Source: an uncultured Acetobacteraceae bacterium
Lineage (GTDB): Bacteria > Pseudomonadota > Alphaproteobacteria > Acetobacterales > Acetobacteraceae
Length of the DNA stretch: 64,000 bases
Reading direction: 5' to 3'
NCBI GenBank assembly: GCA_903907955.1
Contig: CAIVPZ010000057.1
Coordinates: 62,001-126,000 of the forward strand
Every line of letters starts with the position of its first letter. Positions within the stretch are counted from its first letter, which is position 1. The notes beneath the pieces were generated by a model. The model was not told where the DNA came from. It was given only the letters and a program-made list of their open reading frames with translations, and did not search any database. Positions 11,784-20,291 of this stretch are shown one piece after another. A program made the translations under genes and the position numbers.

Positions 11784-12794
11784 CTAATCCTTGATGTCGA
11801 CCCGCGCCCATGTGAAATCGGGATCGAACCGCGTCATGCTGGCGGCGATTTTTGCCGTCGCCGGACCGAGATCCTTCTGGAAGACGACGCCATCCTGATC
11901 GACCAGGAAGGTGACCACGCCGGAGCCTTCGTACTGCGCCGGCCATGCCACGATGGCGAAGCCCTCGGTCATCTGGCCGCCCTTCACATAGTCCTTGGCT
12001 CCGCCCGGCGCGTTCGGACCCTGGGCCTTCAGGATACGAAACATGTAGCCGTGATACGGAACCTGCTTGCCGCTGGCCGAGTCGGCGCCGGGATAGCCCT
12101 CGTCCTCCGCCTGCTCGACGAGCGGTCCGAGCGGACTGGGCGCTTCGCCCGCATCGACCTCCCAGTAGAGACCGTCCTGCAGGTCGGCCGTGCTGAGGAA
12201 ACGCTCCGCATAGGCGCCGGTGCCAGCGCCACGCTTCAGGCGATCGAAATAGTCCTTTTCCGCTTCGACGGCCGTCAGCAAAGTACGGATGGTTTCCAGT
12301 TCGTTGCGGCCGATCCGCCGGTTGATGATTTCCTGGGCGCCGGTGGTCGCGTCGAAGTGCCAGCGGTCGTTGGCCTGCACCAGCGGGATCGGCCACGGCC
12401 AGGCGTTCTCGCCGATGACCAGAGTCGCGCGGCCGTCAGCCTGCGGGGTCAGCGTGTGCGCCGCGGCATAGGAGTCGAGGAACCGCTTGCGCCCGTTCTC
12501 GTCGGCCACCGGGTCGCCCGAAACCACCAGCTTCTCGCTGCCGGGGCCGAGAATGCCGAGCAGCGCCTTGGTGTCGCCGGACTCCAGCGCCTTGATCAGC
12601 GCGGCCAGCGCTTCGTCGGTGCTGGCGAAATCCTGCTGGGCGGGTGCCTGAGCCGCCTTTGGCGCCGCGGCGCGTGCCGGCTGCACCGAGGTGGCGCCGG
12701 CAACCCCGAAGGCCAGCATGACGGCGCCGACGAGGTGCAGGCCGGGGAGAAAACCACGCAGGGAAACGGAGTTGAACATGCCGAACTTCCTCAT
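11784..12794 (-). CDS. DUF2950 family secreted protein
   Basis: A 336-residue protein with an N-terminal signal (hydrophobic LHLVGAVMLAFGVAGA, cleavage likely after the ARAAA region). The mature part contains SGDPVADENGRKRFLDSYA, WPIPLVQANDRWHFDATTGAQEIINRRIGRNE and a C-terminal FAIVAWPAQYEGSGVVTFLVD. These match my memory of the DUF2950 family, which is usually encoded next to DUF3300. It overlaps the DUF3300 gene by 4 bp (ATGA). The function is unknown; an envelope location is inferred. Confidence 0.8.
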   Translation of the reverse strand: MRKFGMFNSVSLRGFLPGLHLVGAVMLAFGVAGATSVQPARAAAPKAAQAPAQQDFASTDEALAALIKALESGDTKALLGILGPGSEKLVVSGDPVADENGRKRFLDSYAAAHTLTPQADGRATLVIGENAWPWPIPLVQANDRWHFDATTGAQEIINRRIGRNELETIRTLLTAVEAEKDYFDRLKRGAGTGAYAERFLSTADLQDGLYWEVDAGEAPSPLGPLVEQAEDEGYPGADSASGKQVPYHGYMFRILKAQGPNAPGGAKDYVKGGQMTEGFAIVAWPAQYEGSGVVTFLVDQDGVVFQKDLGPATAKIAASMTRFDPDFTWARVDIKD

Positions 12795-14278
12795 CGCCGG
12801 TGCTGCCCGCCGCCGCCACCGCCACCACCACCACGTCCTCCGCCGCCACCCCCGCCACGTCCACCCCCGCCACGGGCCACACCGCCGCCACCACCACCAC
12901 CACCACGCTGCGGTGCCGCGGACTGCCTGCTCTGGGCGCCCCGGTTACCGTACTGCGCTGCGGAGCGCCCCTCGCGCGATCCGCTGAAGGCTGGCGGGGA
13001 GCGGCCGCCGCCCTGGCCCGCATTTGGACGATTGGTCTGGCCGCCGCCCGGCCGGGTCATACCCTGGCCGCCACCTGGCCGGCCCGGCTGGCCCACACCC
13101 TGGCCGCCGCCCGGCCGGCCCGGCTGGCCCACACCCTGGCCGCCGCCCGGCCGGCCCGGCTGGCCCACACCCTGGCCGCCACCCGGCCGGCCCGGCTGGC
13201 CAACCCCTGGCCCGCCGCCGGGGCGGTTGACGCCGCCCTGGTTGATCGGCGGGCGATTGCCCGGACCGACCCCACCAGGCGGGCGCACCGCGCCGCCGGG
13301 AACCGAGACGTTTGGTCGCCCGATCCCGTTCGCCGGCAGGCCGCCCCCCGGCCGGCCGGGCCGGCCAACCGGCCCCGCCTGCGGCGGACGAAAGCCGCCG
13401 CCGCCCGGCCGGTACGCCCCGCCGCCCGGCCGCCAGTTGCCATTGTGGATCGGTGGCCGGTTGACGTTGATGGTATTGAAGCGGTTGACGTTCACGTTGG
13501 TGTAGCTGTTGCCAAAGCCGCCGCCGCCGTAACCCCAGCTTGGACGCGCCCAACCCCACAGGCCGGCGGTGATCGCAACGCCGGCGCCGAACGCCAGCCC
13601 CGCCATCAGCGCCGAACCAGGGTAATAGGCAGGCGGCGGCGGCAGAAAGACCGGCGGATAGGCGGGATACGGCCAGGAGCCAAACACCACCGTCGGATTA
13701 TAGGCCGGCACAAACACCACATTCGGCTGCGCCGGCTCGATCACGATGGCCTGACCTTCGGTGCGGACAACCTGCTGGGTCGTGGTGGTCAACTGCTGGT
13801 TCGCCTGCGCTTGCCGGCGAAGACGCTGGACGCTGTCCCAAACCATCCCCTGCTGCACCGTCATCGCGTAGCCGACCTGCTGAAGCCAGTCGAGGTGGTC
13901 GTTCATCATCGTCAGGACTTGCGAGAACGGCACGAGCGATTTCACCGACGGGTCCCAGGACTGCTGCGCGAGCGCGCGCGTCAGCGCGTCGCCGGTGAGC
14001 GCCCGGTTGGCGGAATTGTCGATCCAGCGGGCCGCGTCCACCACCTCGAGCGGGAAAGTGGCCGCCATGAGCACCTGCGCCAGCAACTGATCGGGATACA
14101 GCGCGATCGGCGCCAGCAACGCATCGAGCTGTTCGATCGTGTAGGCCGTCGAGCTGCTGTCATCCGCCGCGGCGGACGCGGGCATCGGTGCCTGCGCCAG
14201 CAGCGGCATGGGCGTGGTGCCGATCAGCAGGGCGGCGCAGCAGGTGCAGGTTGTCAGGCGCCAAAGTATGTCACGCAT
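12791..14278 (-). CDS. DUF3300 family secreted protein with Gly-rich repeat tail
   Basis: A 495-residue protein from ATG 14278, placed directly before a signal sequence (CAALLIGTTPMPLLAQA). The N-terminal half is a DUF3300 domain: LLAPIALYPDQLLAQVLMAATFPLEVV and VFVPAYNPTVVFGSWPYP. A hydrophobic Gly/Ala stretch follows near residue 240. The rest is low complexity: Pro/Gly/Arg/Asn segments, four exact or near-exact 12-residue repeats (GVGQPGRPGGGQ) and a poly-Gly/Arg C-terminus. The 3' end overlaps the DUF2950 gene by 4 bp. An in-frame GTG-type extension to 14377 lacks secretion features and is less likely. Confidence 0.8.
   Translation of the reverse strand: MRDILWRLTTCTCCAALLIGTTPMPLLAQAPMPASAAADDSSSTAYTIEQLDALLAPIALYPDQLLAQVLMAATFPLEVVDAARWIDNSANRALTGDALTRALAQQSWDPSVKSLVPFSQVLTMMNDHLDWLQQVGYAMTVQQGMVWDSVQRLRRQAQANQQLTTTTQQVVRTEGQAIVIEPAQPNVVFVPAYNPTVVFGSWPYPAYPPVFLPPPPAYYPGSALMAGLAFGAGVAITAGLWGWARPSWGYGGGGFGNSYTNVNVNRFNTINVNRPPIHNGNWRPGGGAYRPGGGGFRPPQAGPVGRPGRPGGGLPANGIGRPNVSVPGGAVRPPGGVGPGNRPPINQGGVNRPGGGPGVGQPGRPGGGQGVGQPGRPGGGQGVGQPGRPGGGQGVGQPGRPGGGQGMTRPGGGQTNRPNAGQGGGRSPPAFSGSREGRSAAQYGNRGAQSRQSAAPQRGGGGGGGGVARGGGGRGGGGGGGRGGGGGGGGGQHRR
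13061..13204. repeat. four tandem 36-bp repeats inside the DUF3300 gene
   Basis: Units 13061-13096, 13097-13132, 13133-13168 and 13169-13204 are nearly identical and in frame, encoding the 12-residue GVGQPGRPGGGQ repeats. The copy number could vary between strains by slippage. There are no spacers, so this is not a CRISPR array. Confidence 0.9.
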
Positions 14279-14597
14279 ATCCGGGACACGGCGGCGATTG
14301 CGGCCGTTGCTTCCTGTCGTGTCTTTCTTCACCGTGCGCTCCCGACCCACGTGCCGCGGGCACTGAACCCGTTCCACCCGAACCGTAACCCTTTGCGTCG
14401 CTTAGTCAATGCCGTTGGCGTTCGAAGTGGCGAGCATGCCGCATCCGTTGCCGGAAACACGCGATCGTGTCGCCGCACGGCATCGGCACCGCAGGAAGGC
14501 GGCGCCGGCCGGTCCGGCGTTGCCCGCGCCCGGGGATTGGCGCCGCCGCCATCTTGCCCGATAAGTCAACCGGCTGAACCGACGCCCGGAATCAATC
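14279..14597. other. divergent intergenic region, no gene seen
   Basis: 319 bp between the DUF3300 gene (minus) and the patatin lipoprotein gene (plus). It should contain both promoters. I see no convincing -35/-10 pair, operator palindrome, small gene or structured RNA in it. Confidence 0.5.
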
Positions 14598-15836
14598 ATG
14601 CTCCAGAAGGAAAACTCCAGGTCCCGGCCGCGCGGCATGCAGGGGCGCCGAAGCGTTATCAGCATCGCCGCCGGCGCCGGCGTCGCGGCTGTGCTGGCGG
14701 GATGTGCAATCCCCGAGCGCGGGCCGGCGGTGCCGATGGGGCGTACCACCCAGGCCAGCGTGCTGGGCGTACCGAACGAGCGTTTCTTTCCATTCAGCAG
14801 CCCGGCGCTGCTCCAGGACGAACTCCAGGCGGCCCTGGTCCGCAACCGCCGGGTGCACGGCCTGCCAGCGGATGCGCCGCTGCCCCAGATGCAGTTGCTG
14901 GCGGTGTCCGGCGGCGGCGAGGACGGCGCGTTCGGCGCCGGCCTGCTGTGCGGCTGGTCTGATCATGGCACCCGGCCGGTGTTCGATGTGGTGACCGGCG
15001 TCAGCACCGGTGCGCTTACCGCCCCCTTCGCCTATCTCGGGTCCGGCGCCGATGCGCAACTGCGCAGCGTCTACACCGACATCGGCCGGTCCGAGGTGCT
15101 GGTCCGGCGCGCCATCACCGCTGCCTTGTTCAACGACGCGCTGAGCGACAACGCGCCGCTGTTCAGGACCATCTCCCGCTTTCTGAACGATGAGATTCTG
15201 ACGGGTATCGCCCGCGGTTATGCCGATGGGCGCCTGCTGCTGATAGGCACCACCGACCTGGACGCCCAGCAGCCGGTGATCTGGAACCTGGGCGCGATCG
15301 CCAGCAGCGGGCATCCCCGCGCATTGGACACCATCCGCCGCGTCCTGCTCGCCTCCTCCGCCATCCCGGGCGCATTCCCGCCCACCATGTTCGATGTGAC
15401 CCTGGACGGGGTGGCGTATCAGGAAATGCATGTGGACGGCGGTGCCTTCGCGCAGGCGTTCCTCTACCCCCCCTCGCTGACCGCGCCGCGGCGTGCGGCC
15501 ATGCGGCGCGGCGCCATGGTGCAGCCGGCAGTTGCCTATGTCATCCGCAACGGCCGGCTCGACCCCGAATGGTCAATGGTGCGGCGCAGTACTTTGAGCA
15601 TCGCCGGCCGTGCCATCTCCACCATGATCGCCTCGAGCGGCTACAACGATGTTGTTCGCATGTACAACACCACCCGTAACGACGGCATCGGCTTTAACCT
15701 GGCCTTTATCAGCAGCGACTTCACCAAGGTGTTGCCAGAACCGTTCGACCAGGACTATATGCGCGCCCTGTTCGACTACGGCTACCAGCAGGCCCGTCAT
15801 GGCTATGATTGGGTAAAGACGCCACCCAATCACTAG
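14598..15836 (+). CDS. patatin-like phospholipase family lipoprotein
   Basis: A 412-residue protein with a basic N-terminus, a hydrophobic stretch and a lipobox (AVLAGC, Cys near residue 36), so probably a lipoprotein facing the periplasm. The patatin fold signatures are present: a GGGEDGAFGAG oxyanion loop near 105, the nucleophile elbow GVSTG near 134, and the catalytic Asp in VDGGAFAQ. It probably hydrolyses phospholipid or other acyl esters by a Ser-Asp dyad. The TAG stop codon is also the first three bases of an R1 repeat. Confidence 0.85.
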   Translation: MLQKENSRSRPRGMQGRRSVISIAAGAGVAAVLAGCAIPERGPAVPMGRTTQASVLGVPNERFFPFSSPALLQDELQAALVRNRRVHGLPADAPLPQMQLLAVSGGGEDGAFGAGLLCGWSDHGTRPVFDVVTGVSTGALTAPFAYLGSGADAQLRSVYTDIGRSEVLVRRAITAALFNDALSDNAPLFRTISRFLNDEILTGIARGYADGRLLLIGTTDLDAQQPVIWNLGAIASSGHPRALDTIRRVLLASSAIPGAFPPTMFDVTLDGVAYQEMHVDGGAFAQAFLYPPSLTAPRRAAMRRGAMVQPAVAYVIRNGRLDPEWSMVRRSTLSIAGRAISTMIASSGYNDVVRMYNTTRNDGIGFNLAFISSDFTKVLPEPFDQDYMRALFDYGYQQARHGYDWVKTPPNH

Positions 15837-15939
15837 AGTGCTTTCAGGCTGACCGTAAACGTTCAGCGCGCTCCAGCTCTTTGTTTTGACGAGCAACTTT
15901 ATCGGCCGGCGGTCGCCGGTCTGGCCGATGTTGCTCTGG
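15834..15939 (+). repeat. R1 palindromic intergenic repeat, copy 1
   Basis: 106 bp, about 94% identical to 49446-49551 in the same orientation. Two hairpins are joined by a linker (ctctttgttttgacgag). Hairpin 1 is a tagagygc...gcgctc arm around gctgaccgt/acg(t)tcagc. Hairpin 2 pairs gagcaac...tcggcc with ggccga...gttgctc. The first three bases are the TAG stop of the patatin gene. From memory, the linker and the tagagc/gctcta ends resemble mosaic intergenic repeats common in Rhizobiales. Confidence 0.85.
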
Positions 15940-15942
15940 CAT

Positions 15943-16161
15943 TCAGAATCGTTTGGCGTTTTCCGCCCCCAGTTGTTTCAGTTCAAGCGACGGCGTGGCG
16001 AAGGCCTGCCGCCGCGCATCCCACCGATACGCCGCCCGACAGGTCGAGACGCCGGCCCGGGGCAGTTTGCCGTCGCCGGATTCCTCGCCGGTCAGGCCCG
16101 GACGGCCTGGAATCGCTTCGGCGGGATCGGCGGCGGCGACCGGTGCGCACAGCCGTTGCAA
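15943..16161 (-). CDS. possible small hypothetical protein
   Basis: A 72-codon minus-strand frame. Its C-terminal third (AAYRWDARRQAFATPSLELK, ending in AENAKRF) reads like a real protein tail rather than a shadow, since no plus-strand gene overlaps it. The N-terminal part is poor, and I see no ribosome binding site or signal peptide. It could be the remnant of a larger secreted protein. It is the only coding candidate in the 490 bp between the patatin and DUF3141 genes. Confidence 0.3.
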   Translation of the reverse strand: MQRLCAPVAAADPAEAIPGRPGLTGEESGDGKLPRAGVSTCRAAYRWDARRQAFATPSLELKQLGAENAKRF

Positions 16162-16286
16162 CCGTCCATCGGATCATCGGCAACCCATTCAAATACCGCG
16201 CTGTTTCCGGGCGCTCAACCGGTTTGTGGCGCCCGCGCCGCCACACGAAGTCTTGAATGGGCGATCCGGCCCGGCGCCGGTCAGCG

Positions 16287-16300
16287 TTGACCTGGATCAA
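16287..16300 (+). promoter_or_regulatory. FNR/FixK-type box upstream of the DUF3141 gene
   Basis: TTGACCTGGATCAA fits the TTGA-N6-TCAA consensus of CRP/FNR-family regulators exactly. Its centre is 36 nt before ATG 16330. A weak -10 (ACTAAT, 16326-16331) would place transcription near 16338, so the true start codon could be the ATG at 16366. The match is seen in the sequence; oxygen control is inferred. Confidence 0.6.
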
Positions 16301-16322
16301 TGCTGCACCGCAGCATTGATCC
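16294..16322. promoter_or_regulatory. 13-bp perfect inverted repeat overlapping the FNR-type box
   Basis: Arms ggatcaatgctgc (16294-16306) and gcagcattgatcc (16310-16322) are separated by 3 nt. The left arm contains the right half of the FNR-type box. It could be an operator, or an RNA hairpin if transcription starts upstream. Confidence 0.55.
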
Positions 16323-16329
16323 GAGACTA

Positions 16330-18591
16330 ATGAAAAATCAGAGCAATCATGCTCCTGCGCCAGTCATGGTGGAGAGTCAGGTGACAGAACGGTCCCCAAA
16401 TACCGGCATGGCAATGCAAGCCTGGAGCGGTTTCGGCCCGGTGCAGGAATACTGGCTCGATGCCTGGCAGCGCTCCATCCTGTTCCTCGACGTGCTGCGT
16501 CAGCGCGGCAACGTCATTCATGCGCACAATGCGCGTGCAGTCCCGAACGTGCTCAGCTTCACCCCCGAGGTGCTGTTGGACGGACGCTGCTTCGAGCGAC
16601 CGGTCAATTACGGCCTGGTGCGGATCGTGCCGCCGCCGGGCGTTTCGGTCGACCCGACCAAGCGGCCGTTCATCGTGTTCGACCCGCGCGCCGGGCATGG
16701 CCCGGGCATCGGCGGCATGAAGCACGACAGCGAGATCGGCGTGGCGCTGCAGGCCGGCCACCCGTGCTACTTCGTCGGCTTCCTGCCCGATCCGGTGGCG
16801 GGCCAGACGGTCGAGGATGTCTGCCGCGCCGAGGCGGTGTTCGTCGAGGCGGTGGCGGCGCGCCATCCCGCCAGCGATGGCAAGCCGGTGCTGATCGGCA
16901 ACTGCCAGGCCGGCTGGCAGATCATGATGATGGCGGCGATGCGGCCGGACCTCGCCGGGCCGATCATGCTGGCCGGCACGCCGCTGTCCTACTGGGCGGG
17001 CGTGCACGGCAGGAACCCGATGCGCTATCTCGGCGGCGTGCTCGGCGGCACCTGGCTGACCGCGCTGACCGGCGATCTCGGCCACGGCATCTTCGACGGC
17101 GCCCACCTGGTCGCCAACTTCGAATCGCTGGATCCGGCCAACACCCTTTGGAACAAACAGTACAACGTCTATGCGAAGGTCGATACCGAGGCCCCGCGCT
17201 ACCTGGAATTCGAAACCTGGTTCGGCAGTCCGGTGCTGCTGAATGCCCAGGAAATGCAATGGATCGCCGATAATCTGTTCGTCGGCAACCGGCTGGCCAG
17301 CAGCGCCTTGCATGCCTCCGACGGCGTGCGGCTCGATCTGCGCAACATCCGCTCGCCGATCGTGGTGTTCTGCTCCTGGGGCGACAACATCACCCCGCCG
17401 CAGCAGGCGCTCGGCTGGATCACCGATCTCTATGCCGAGGACAGCGACATCGTCGCCAATGGCCAGACCATTGTGTACACAATGCACCACAGCATCGGCC
17501 ATCTCGGCATCTTCGTCTCCGGCAAGGTCGCCATCAAGGAACATGGCGAGTTCGCCAGCTGCATGGACATGATCGACCTGATGCCGCCGGGCCTCTATGA
17601 GGCGGTTATCACCGAAGTCAGCGCGGACATGGCAAATCCCGAGCTGATCCACGGGCGCTACCTGTTCCGGCTGGAAGCGCGCAGCCTGGCCGACATCCGC
17701 GCGCTCGGCGGCAACGACGCCGAGGACGATCTGCGCTTCGCCGCGGCGGCGCGGCTGTCCGAAGTGAATCTCGGCCTCTACCGGACCCTGGCGGCGCCGG
17801 CGATCCGCGCCTTGGTGACCGAACCGGCCGCCGAGGCGATGCGCGCGCTGCATCCGAACCGGCTGAGCACCGCCCTGTTCTCCGACCAGAATCCGCTGAT
17901 GCAGCCGCTCCCGGCGCTCGCCGAGAGCGTGCGCGCGGCCCGCCAGCCGGTGTCGCCGAACAACCCGCTGCTGGGCATGGAACAGGCGGTGTCGTCCTGG
18001 ATCACCACCTGGCTGGACGCGTATGGCGCGGCGCGCGACATGCTGACCGAGCACCTGTTCCTGACCACCTACGGCGCGCCGGTGCTGCAGGCGGCGCTTG
18101 GTCTGGGCATCGACCAGCCGCTGGCCAATCGCACCATCGAGCGCGACCTGGTGCGCGAGGCGACCGAGGCGCGGCGGCGGGCCGAACTCGAAACGCGGTT
18201 CGAGGCCGGCGGGCTTGCCGAAGCGACCATCCGCGCCCTGATCTACATCCGCCTGCCCGAACGCAGCGCCGACGAGCGCGGCTTCGTCGCCGCCCAGGCG
18301 ATCCGCCAGATGCGCCCACCCGGGCAGCGGCTCAGCCTGCCCCGGCTGAAGGAACTGTTCAGCGAGCAGTTCCTGTTTCTCCGGCTCGATCCGGAGCGGG
18401 CGGTTGGCGCCATTCCGGCGCTGCTGGCCCGTGACCCCGCGCAGCGGCAGGCGGCACATGCCCTGGTGCGGCGCCTCGCCGGCGCTGCCGGCGATCTGAC
18501 ACCGGAAGGGACGCAACGCCTCGCCCGCATCGAGGCGATCTTCGGCGGGGCGGAGCAGGCGCTGCCCAAAGGGGAGATGGCCAGTGCCTGA
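16330..18591 (+). CDS. DUF3141 family protein (PHA-synthase-like alpha/beta hydrolase)
   Basis: A 753-residue protein. WSGFGPVQEYWLDAWQRSILFLDVLRQRGN near the N-terminus resembles the start of class I polyhydroxyalkanoate synthases. The alpha/beta-hydrolase core has a GNCQAGWQ elbow near residue 190, with a Cys nucleophile as in PHA synthases (G-X-C-X-G), and VVFCSWGDNITPP where the catalytic Asp is expected. The C-terminal 250 residues are helical and specific to DUF3141. The family function is not established; an acyl-transferase role is inference. ATG 16330 is the annotated start; 16300 and 16366 are alternatives. An FNR-type box and a palindrome lie just upstream. Confidence 0.85.
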   Translation: MKNQSNHAPAPVMVESQVTERSPNTGMAMQAWSGFGPVQEYWLDAWQRSILFLDVLRQRGNVIHAHNARAVPNVLSFTPEVLLDGRCFERPVNYGLVRIVPPPGVSVDPTKRPFIVFDPRAGHGPGIGGMKHDSEIGVALQAGHPCYFVGFLPDPVAGQTVEDVCRAEAVFVEAVAARHPASDGKPVLIGNCQAGWQIMMMAAMRPDLAGPIMLAGTPLSYWAGVHGRNPMRYLGGVLGGTWLTALTGDLGHGIFDGAHLVANFESLDPANTLWNKQYNVYAKVDTEAPRYLEFETWFGSPVLLNAQEMQWIADNLFVGNRLASSALHASDGVRLDLRNIRSPIVVFCSWGDNITPPQQALGWITDLYAEDSDIVANGQTIVYTMHHSIGHLGIFVSGKVAIKEHGEFASCMDMIDLMPPGLYEAVITEVSADMANPELIHGRYLFRLEARSLADIRALGGNDAEDDLRFAAAARLSEVNLGLYRTLAAPAIRALVTEPAAEAMRALHPNRLSTALFSDQNPLMQPLPALAESVRAARQPVSPNNPLLGMEQAVSSWITTWLDAYGAARDMLTEHLFLTTYGAPVLQAALGLGIDQPLANRTIERDLVREATEARRRAELETRFEAGGLAEATIRALIYIRLPERSADERGFVAAQAIRQMRPPGQRLSLPRLKELFSEQFLFLRLDPERAVGAIPALLARDPAQRQAAHALVRRLAGAAGDLTPEGTQRLARIEAIFGGAEQALPKGEMASA

Positions 18592-18679
18592 CGATCAGCG
18601 GCCTGATGATCGCGAGGGGGCGGCCCTTCGCCGTTGAGCCGGGCGGCCTGGGACGCAAGGATTTCGGGAGGCGCACCGC

Positions 18680-19423
18680 ATGAAAACCGGGCAGATCCGC
18701 CGAACCGCCAGCGCGATGCCGCTGACCGCGCCGTCCTATCCGGTCGGGCCGCACCGGTTCATCGGCCGCGAGTTTCTCCCCATCACCTACCGCACCGACC
18801 CTGACGCGCTGGAACAGGTGGTGCCGGAGCCGCTGCGCCCCGCCGGAGCGACGGTGCTGTTTCAGTTCGGGCGCATGCCCGACAGCACCGGCTTCGGCCA
18901 CCATGCCGGATCGGCGCAGGTGATCCCGGTGCGGCGCGCCGGCAGCGACGAGGTCGGCGGCTACATCCACGCCATGTATTCCGATGCCCATCAGCCGATC
19001 GCCGGCGGACGCGAGCTGTGGGGGTTCCCGCAGAAGCTGGCGGCGCCGTCGCTCACGGTCGCGCGGGACACGCTGGTGGGCCGGCTGGATTTCGGGCCAG
19101 TGCGCGTCGCCACCGGCACGATGGGGTTCAAGCACCGGGCGCTGGCCGCCGAAGCCGCGCTGGCGGGGCTGCTTCAGCCAGGCTTCCTGCTGAAGATCAT
19201 TCCGCATGTCGATGGCACGCCACGCATCTGCGAACTGGTCAGCATCCGCTTCACCGATCTCGTGTTCAAGGGCGGCTGGACCGGGCCGGCGGCGCTGGCG
19301 CTGCACCCGCACGCGCTGGCGCCGGTTGCCGGCCTGCCGGTGCGCGAGGTGATCGCCGCCGTGCACGTGATCGCCGACCTGACGCTCGAGCTCGGCGAGG
19401 TCGTCCACGACTACCTGGCATGA
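18680..19423 (+). CDS. acetoacetate decarboxylase-like paralogue lacking catalytic residues
   Basis: A 247-residue protein clearly homologous to the next gene and to acetoacetate decarboxylases. Aligned by eye to the Clostridium acetobutylicum enzyme as I remember it, Arg29 is kept (HRFIGREF). Glu61 is Gln ([10 protein letters not shown]). Glu76 is Gly (GHHAGSAQ). The Schiff-base Lys115 is Gln (GFPQKL), while Lys116 is kept. It is therefore unlikely to decarboxylate acetoacetate by the known route, though the fold is complete. A good Shine-Dalgarno site (gggaggcg) precedes ATG 18680. The downstream paralogue begins 14 bp after the stop, or overlaps it by ATGA if ATG 19420 is used. Confidence 0.85.
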   Translation: MKTGQIRRTASAMPLTAPSYPVGPHRFIGREFLPITYRTDPDALEQVVPEPLRPAGATVLFQFGRMPDSTGFGHHAGSAQVIPVRRAGSDEVGGYIHAMYSDAHQPIAGGRELWGFPQKLAAPSLTVARDTLVGRLDFGPVRVATGTMGFKHRALAAEAALAGLLQPGFLLKIIPHVDGTPRICELVSIRFTDLVFKGGWTGPAALALHPHALAPVAGLPVREVIAAVHVIADLTLELGEVVHDYLA

Positions 19424-19437
19424 AGGGGTCCGCCGCC

Positions 19438-20193
19438 ATGAAAGCCGACACCGTCCGCGCCACCGCCTTTGCGATGCCGCTCACCAGCCCGTCCTATCCG
19501 CCGGGTCCGTATCGGTTCGTCGATCGTGAATTCATGATCATCACCTACCGCACCGACCCGGAGGCGCTGCGCCGCGTGGTGCCCGAGCCGCTGGAGATCG
19601 TCGAGCCGCTGGTGAAATACGAGTTCATCCGTATGCCGGACAGCACCGGGTTCGGCGACTATACCGAGTCCGGCCAGGTGATTCCGGTGCGCCTGCCGGA
19701 CGGACATGGCGGCGGCCAGACCGGCGGCTATGTGCATGCGATGTTCCTCGACGATGATCCGCCGATCGCCGGCGGGCGGGAATTGTGGGGCTTTCCCAAG
19801 AAGCTGGCCAACCCGGTGCTGCGGGTGGAGCATGACACGCTGGTCGGCACGCTGGATTTCGGCCCGGTGCGCATCGCCACCGGCACGATGGGCTACAAGC
19901 ACCGCGCGGTGCCGGAACAGACCATCCTGCGCGCGCTGGCGGAGCCGGGCTTCCTGCTGAAGATCATCCCGCACGTGAACGGCACGCCGCGCATTTGCGA
20001 ACTGGTCCGCTACTACCTGCGCGACCTTGTGTTCAAGGGCGGCTGGACCGGTCCCGCCGCGCTGGAACTGCACCCGCATGCGCTGGCGCCGGTCGCCGAC
20101 CTGCCGGTGCTGGAGGTGGTTTCGGCGGTCCACCTGATCGCCGATCTCACGCTCGGTCTCGGCGAGGTGGTGCACGACTATCTGGCCGACTGA
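19438..20193 (+). CDS. adc: acetoacetate decarboxylase
   Basis: A 251-residue protein that retains the known active-site residues: Arg in YRFVDREF, Glu in [11 protein letters not shown], Glu in GDYTESGQ, and the Lys-Lys pair in GFPKKL. It converts acetoacetate to acetone and CO2 through a Schiff base on the first Lys. ATG 19438 has an aagggg site at suitable spacing. ATG 19420 would add six residues and overlap the previous stop. With its catalytically altered neighbour it forms a tandem duplication. Nearby PHA-like and crotonase genes hint at acetoacetyl/acyl-CoA metabolism but do not prove it. Confidence 0.9.
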   Translation: MKADTVRATAFAMPLTSPSYPPGPYRFVDREFMIITYRTDPEALRRVVPEPLEIVEPLVKYEFIRMPDSTGFGDYTESGQVIPVRLPDGHGGGQTGGYVHAMFLDDDPPIAGGRELWGFPKKLANPVLRVEHDTLVGTLDFGPVRIATGTMGYKHRAVPEQTILRALAEPGFLLKIIPHVNGTPRICELVRYYLRDLVFKGGWTGPAALELHPHALAPVADLPVLEVVSAVHLIADLTLGLGEVVHDYLAD

Positions 20194-20291
20194 GCAGTTA
20201 CGGCCGGTCTGCGAAAAGCCGATAGGTATCCCCGGCCGGGGCGGCTATACGCGGCCTCCCCCGAACGCCGCCGCAGACCGAGCCCCGCACC

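Noticed and set aside
13061-13204. CRISPR-like tandem 36-bp repeats
   Set aside because: No spacers; the units are contiguous, in frame and code for a peptide repeat. No cas genes are nearby.
12800-14962. 720-codon plus-strand frame opposite the DUF3300 gene
   Set aside because: Low-complexity complement of the Gly-rich repeats. The minus strand has a signal peptide and a recognisable domain.
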